Shown piece after piece: positions 60,383-64,000 of a stretch of 64,000 nucleotides of DNA (position 1 is the first letter of the stretch; each line of letters opens with the position of its first letter). Location: positions 7,431,473 to 7,495,472 of the forward strand of contig NC_135204.1 of the NCBI RefSeq assembly GCF_050948175.1, written 5' to 3'. The notes below the pieces were generated by a model. It saw only the letters and a program-made list of their open reading frames with translations, was not told the origin of the DNA and ran no database searches. The DNA is from Xylocopa sonorina. Taxonomy: Eukaryota; Arthropoda; Insecta; Hymenoptera; Apidae. The translations under genes were made by a program, and so were the position numbers.

Positions 60383-63300
60383 CTGGTGCCATTCACATTG
60401 AGTTTGGAGTTAGAGTTACAAATCGTTCTTACAATTGTTGCGATAGGATTCTAATTTACCTATTGCTTCTATTAAATATGGATTTATGTAGTCGATACTA
60501 GACATAGTCTGCGTGCTCTTGAAATTGCAAAGCCCCTCGTTGTCCTGGAAGACTGCTGCGGGGTACCAGCCCTTCTTGCCACGACAGAATATCGTTCCAC
60601 TCCAATCTGACGTTTCAGTATCCTAAAAAGAAGAAATAATAAAAGTCTTGGAGAATTTGGAATTTTTATATTTTTAAGTTAGTAAAATTATTGATAAGAA
60701 AAAAGTTACCAAGCAATTGGAATTTGAAACGTTCACGAAACATCGTTGGCAACTTGGGCAATCCTGCAAAATGGGTTTCACGAAAACTGATCTAATCTCT
60801 CTGTTCTCGTTTGTTCCCATTGCCACGCAAGTGTCGTTCAATCCTGGCAGATAAATCCTACGAAACATTCGATTGAGTATCTTCGCAAGGTATTCTCAAA
60901 AAATTTAATTCTCCTCGAAATTCTCTTACGTTTTGTCGCTGAACAATGATCGCACGTAACGACTGAATTTGACGCCATTTTTCAAATGCATCAAGGTGGA
61001 CACTGAGTTATTCACAGAGTGCACTTCGTCGATGATCGATATCTGTCGATGAGGTCCATCTATGTAATGAAACAGTGGACCATAACCCAGCACAGCTGTG
61101 ACATAATTCTTCTCCAATCTGTACGCAATTTTACAAATACAGAACAATTAACGATCAATCTCAATACCAACAAAAAATCACAAATTCTCATATTTTAAAT
61201 TAAATAAAAAAAAAAGATTATTATTCGTATACTTGACATTCTGAAGACAATTAGCAGCAGAGAGCAACCAGTTGGGCTCCAACAGCAGCGCCGTGCAGCT
61301 GTAGCGTCCGTCGACAAAGATGGCGGCTATCCAGGGCCACAGGTACTCTCGACTTCCGGTACTGGCGTTCACGATCAAGTGTGCGTGCACGCTGCTGCTC
61401 AGAACTGGCGCGCAACGAATGTAAATTCCCAGACAAGTTTCCTCGTCCTCGTTCAAAGAGGACGCTGACGAGTACTCTTGGTACACGGGACTCCCCTTGC
61501 GCCATGCGATCGTTTCGAGCTCAGAATTCTTCACAGTAATGGACTCTGACGATCGTTGGTATCTTCGAATGAAAAACCAATTGTGTAATCTCTTTTTTCA
61601 ATCGAATTGTATGAGCTTAAGGAAGATATAGTTGACAGAGAGTATACTCACGAGAAACCAAAGTATTCGCACATATTCTGTCCAATCAGGGTGACTGTCG
61701 ATTGATTTTTGTGAATTCTTGGGCGATGGCAAGTTGGCTGCCATTTTCCTTCGTTGTATCGAGTTAGAACTCCTTGCGTGTTTAATATTGGTCTGTCGTT
61801 CGCGTCCAGGTACACTTGTTGGCCATCGGTCAATGTAACTGCACAATTAAAGTATCGTAGATGAAAAAAGTGTTGTAAGACTCTATATAGAGGAGGAGAA
61901 GTAACTCACAGCAGTCGATTTCATCCTCTTTGAATCTACACTCGAATTTTCCGTTACATTTCTCTGACATTGGAATACAAGTGTTGCTCGTCTTGCACAG
62001 GAATTCGTCCTCAGCACAAATCGCTGTTAAAGGAAGAATTAACTTATTTGCAATTTTATTAGTCAATTTGGTTGTCGAATTTTATTCTCTAATTATTTAC
62101 CACAGCCTTGTTCGTCTGTCTGGTCATCGCAATCCGCGTAACCATCGCAAATGGCATTCGATTCGATGTGCAGCAAGTACTCCTTGCAGGTACAGTCCAT
62201 TTCATCGGTACCGTCCTCGCAGTCCAATATTCTATTGCATCTCTGCTCTATCGGAATTGTTTGGAGCAATCTGACAATATAACAATTATATAAATGTAAT
62301 ACATCGTAAAATTAGAAGTTCTTACAACGATAAAAGTACCTGGAACAGGTGAACACTGTGGGAAAAACTGGTAACGAGTTACTCTCCACATCGTTAGAAC
62401 CAGAGGTCGTCGAAGTGGTACCATCCTCCTCCTCAGCTTCTAAATCATTGCCTCGACTCTCCACGGTAACAGAGGCTAAAAGTAATTAGCAAAACTGCTA
62501 AAAAAACTTAAATGAAATAATTATTGTACTAATTCATTGGATACCTACTAGTGTCCATGATTGGAGACATTGTGGTGACATCATCATTCGTAGAATTATT
62601 GGTTTCTGTCGACGAGTGCTGTTCGAGGTCAGAGTTACGAGCGCCTAAACTCCTGTACAGTGGATAATTGTCACGACAGTTGATTTCGTCTTCGCCGTCC
62701 AAACAGTCGACGATTCGATTGCAACGAGCCTCGCGTGGCAGACATTTGCCTAGTCCTCCTTCGCAGCTGAAACCTGGACACTTGTCCAGCGCTGTTCTCT
62801 TCATTGGTGGCACGCCTCGACCACCTAAAAATTAGCAAATTTCAATTATTCTCCAACAAGAAAGTGTTACACGCACTCTCAGATGACTCACTGGAAATTT
62901 CTTGGATCCAATGCAGGAAATAACTGACTCTCGTATAAATACCCGGCTCGTCTGGTCGACCGCAACCCTCTCCATGACTAACCACACCAGCCACATACCA
63001 CTGCGACTCCGAGTACGGATTTCTGCGAACGAATCGTGAATTGTTCGATCTGAACTACTCGAAAAATCATTCGAACAGATATCTATTAAAGATGCGATAC
63101 TGTCGTATACCTGCACATCAAAGGACCACCACTGTCCCCTTGACAAGCATCTCGACCACCTTGAAGATAACCAGCGCAGAGAGCTGCCTCGTGTCGATCG
63201 ACTTCGTGCTTGCAACCTGGTAATATTGGCACCTCTACTTCTCTCAAATGATCAGCTGGAAAATTGGAGAACGACACGTTCAACAAAATTCTAATACATT

Positions 63301-64000
63301 CTTCAAGTTTTACTTAAATATACATAACAAGATCGATATCGATAAGTGTTTTAATGGTCGATGAAAAGGTTCCTCACGATCACGGCCATATTCCGTGGTA
63401 GCACCCCAGCCAATGGCGATGCAAGTGGAATTAGGTTCTGGTTTCTCTCTCCACGTAGAACCAAATAGACTGGGGCCAGGCAGGCAAACAGGTCGCACCC
63501 ATCGATTAAAACGCAAAGGGTCGTCCAGTCTAATCATACCAATATCATTCGTCATGTCTTTCTCGCTGTAATACGGATGCATCACTGTGTACCGCGCTCT
63601 CCTCGTCTGCGCCATTGGTGAGAAGGACAGTCGTCGAAGTACTCCTGCTTGGATCTCGTAATAGTGTCCCAAATGACTGCACATATTAAATGGACCAACG
63701 AACCCTTTAGAAAAATTCTCCACTGATTCTCAAGTTAGTTTAGAGAATTAATTTTGAGATGCGCTTACCCATCGAGGCAGTGGGCAGCCGTGAGCACCCA
63801 CAGCTCGTTCAGAACGACACCGCCGCAGTAGAACAGCCCGTCCTTGTAAATGGCCACCAGGAATGGCCAAGCCTTTGGTTGACTCGCGCGTCCACCAACG
63901 ACGCGAAGTTGTGAGCCGACCATTTCATCCTCGTCGTTCGCATCGAGTCGCGTGTCTATTTTGTCCACGAAGGCTGGCCATAGGAGATCGTCTAATGGCT
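59273..64000 (-). CDS. ndl: nudel: modular serine protease (3' part, gene continues beyond the window)
   Basis: Seventeen exons, all in phase, code 1,115 residues and a stop: 63769-64000, 63378-63676, 63111-63255, 62892-63022, 62549-62824, 62340-62475, 62101-62270, 61910-62023, 61652-61838, 61233-61562, 60930-61118, 60710-60857, 60460-60622, 60206-60382, 59857-60094, 59664-59780 and 59273-59570. Order: trypsin-like protease domain, four LDLa-type repeats, a Cys-containing linker, a degenerate second protease domain, four more LDLa-type repeats and a short C-terminal segment. This protease, LDLa, pseudo-protease, LDLa plan is that of Drosophila Nudel, secreted by ovarian follicle cells into the perivitelline space and needed for dorsoventral polarity and eggshell formation. 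The N-terminal part and start codon lie outside the window. Confidence 0.9.
60460..61838 (-). other. ndl: ndl linker and degenerate second protease domain
   Basis: Exon 61652-61838 codes a linker with NEGKWQPTC and MCEYFGFS, resembling part of a scavenger-receptor Cys-rich domain. The protease-like domain runs from WPWIAAIFVDGRYSCTALLL, where SAANC replaces AAHC (Asn codon at 61250-61252), to TIFCRGKKGWYPAAVF, where no GDSGG is present. It cannot be an active serine protease and probably serves binding or regulation. Confidence 0.85.
61910..62824 (-). other. ndl: ndl central LDLa repeats and acidic linker
   Basis: Four LDLa-type repeats: CPGFSCEGGLGKCLP to EDEINC; RCNRILDCEDGTDEMDC (short); CTCKEYLLHIESNAICDGY to TDEQGC; and CAEDEFLCKTSNTC to EDEIDC. 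Between repeats 1 and 2 is a Ser/Thr/Asp/Glu-rich linker, with SSTETNNSTNDDVTT in exon 62549-62824, that looks flexible and glycosylated. For that exon the donor GTAGGT at 62548 keeps the frame; GTATCC four bases further does not. Confidence 0.85.
62892..64000 (-). other. ndl: ndl catalytic trypsin-like domain
   Basis: Activation would follow Arg in SQLR before VVGGRASQP. All three catalytic residues are present: His in LTAAHC (63780-63782), Asp in NDIGMIRL (63544-63546) and Ser in GDSGGPL (63131-63133). The residue six before the Ser is Asp (RDACQGDSGG), which predicts trypsin-like cleavage after Arg or Lys. Four exons carry the domain, and the three catalytic residues fall in the first three of them. 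Confidence 0.93.

Overview
The window reads as insect nuclear DNA, most likely from a hymenopteran and probably a bee. The reasons are the many-exon genes with short introns and GT-AG junctions, the CpG-rich and moderately GC-rich intergenic DNA broken by AT-rich blocks, and two arthropod genes, uninflatable (uif) and nudel (ndl). The species is not determined. I saw no transposon, tRNA, rRNA or CRISPR array. All exon models were made by eye from open frames, splice consensus and phase bookkeeping.

Left end, 1-10.8 kb. Bases 1-1.75 kb are CpG-rich with no convincing gene. A minus-strand bZIP transcription factor has three coding exons (3800-5532, 409 aa), an AT-rich probable 3'UTR down to about 2.24 kb, and a candidate 5' leader exon near 7.27-7.56 kb. 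Its leader carries an out-of-frame 90-codon uORF that overlaps the main start codon, a layout like that of ATF4. A small plus-strand gene follows (start codon 9607, stop 10699, 114 aa, acidic, not recognised). Its leader exon (9061-9476) holds four copies of a 17-nt motif and two perfect small hairpins.

Centre, 10.7-34 kb. uif lies on the minus strand with 35 coding exons (33977 down to 11622). The phases agree at every junction and the total is 10,635 nt, or 3,544 aa. The protein is a giant type I membrane protein: signal peptide, C-type lectin-like domain, LDLa, three CUBs, sushi domains, two F5/8C discoidin domains, three HYRs, two GCC2/GCC3 blocks, a laminin-G domain, 18 EGF-like repeats, one membrane span and an acidic tail of about 116 residues. 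The uif 3' end converges on the small plus-strand gene at a palindromic poly(A) signal. An acceptor four bases before the uif ATG shows that its promoter lies further upstream; a candidate leader exon and promoter sit near 47.7-48.2 kb.

Right part, 34-64 kb. About 25 kb without a recognisable coding gene holds low-copy tandem duplications (2-4 copies, period about 110-190 bp), GAGA-rich and CpG-rich promoter-like stretches, and possibly a plus-strand promoter at 58.1-58.2 kb. From 59.27 kb to the right edge lies the 3' part of ndl on the minus strand: 17 exons coding 1,115 aa, with one intact trypsin-like domain, LDLa repeats and a second protease-like domain that has lost its catalytic His. 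The 5' part of ndl is outside the window.

The two large genes act outside the cell or at its surface: in Drosophila, Uif at apical epithelial membranes, and Nudel in the perivitelline space for dorsoventral patterning and eggshell formation. Nothing seen here links them functionally beyond being neighbours.
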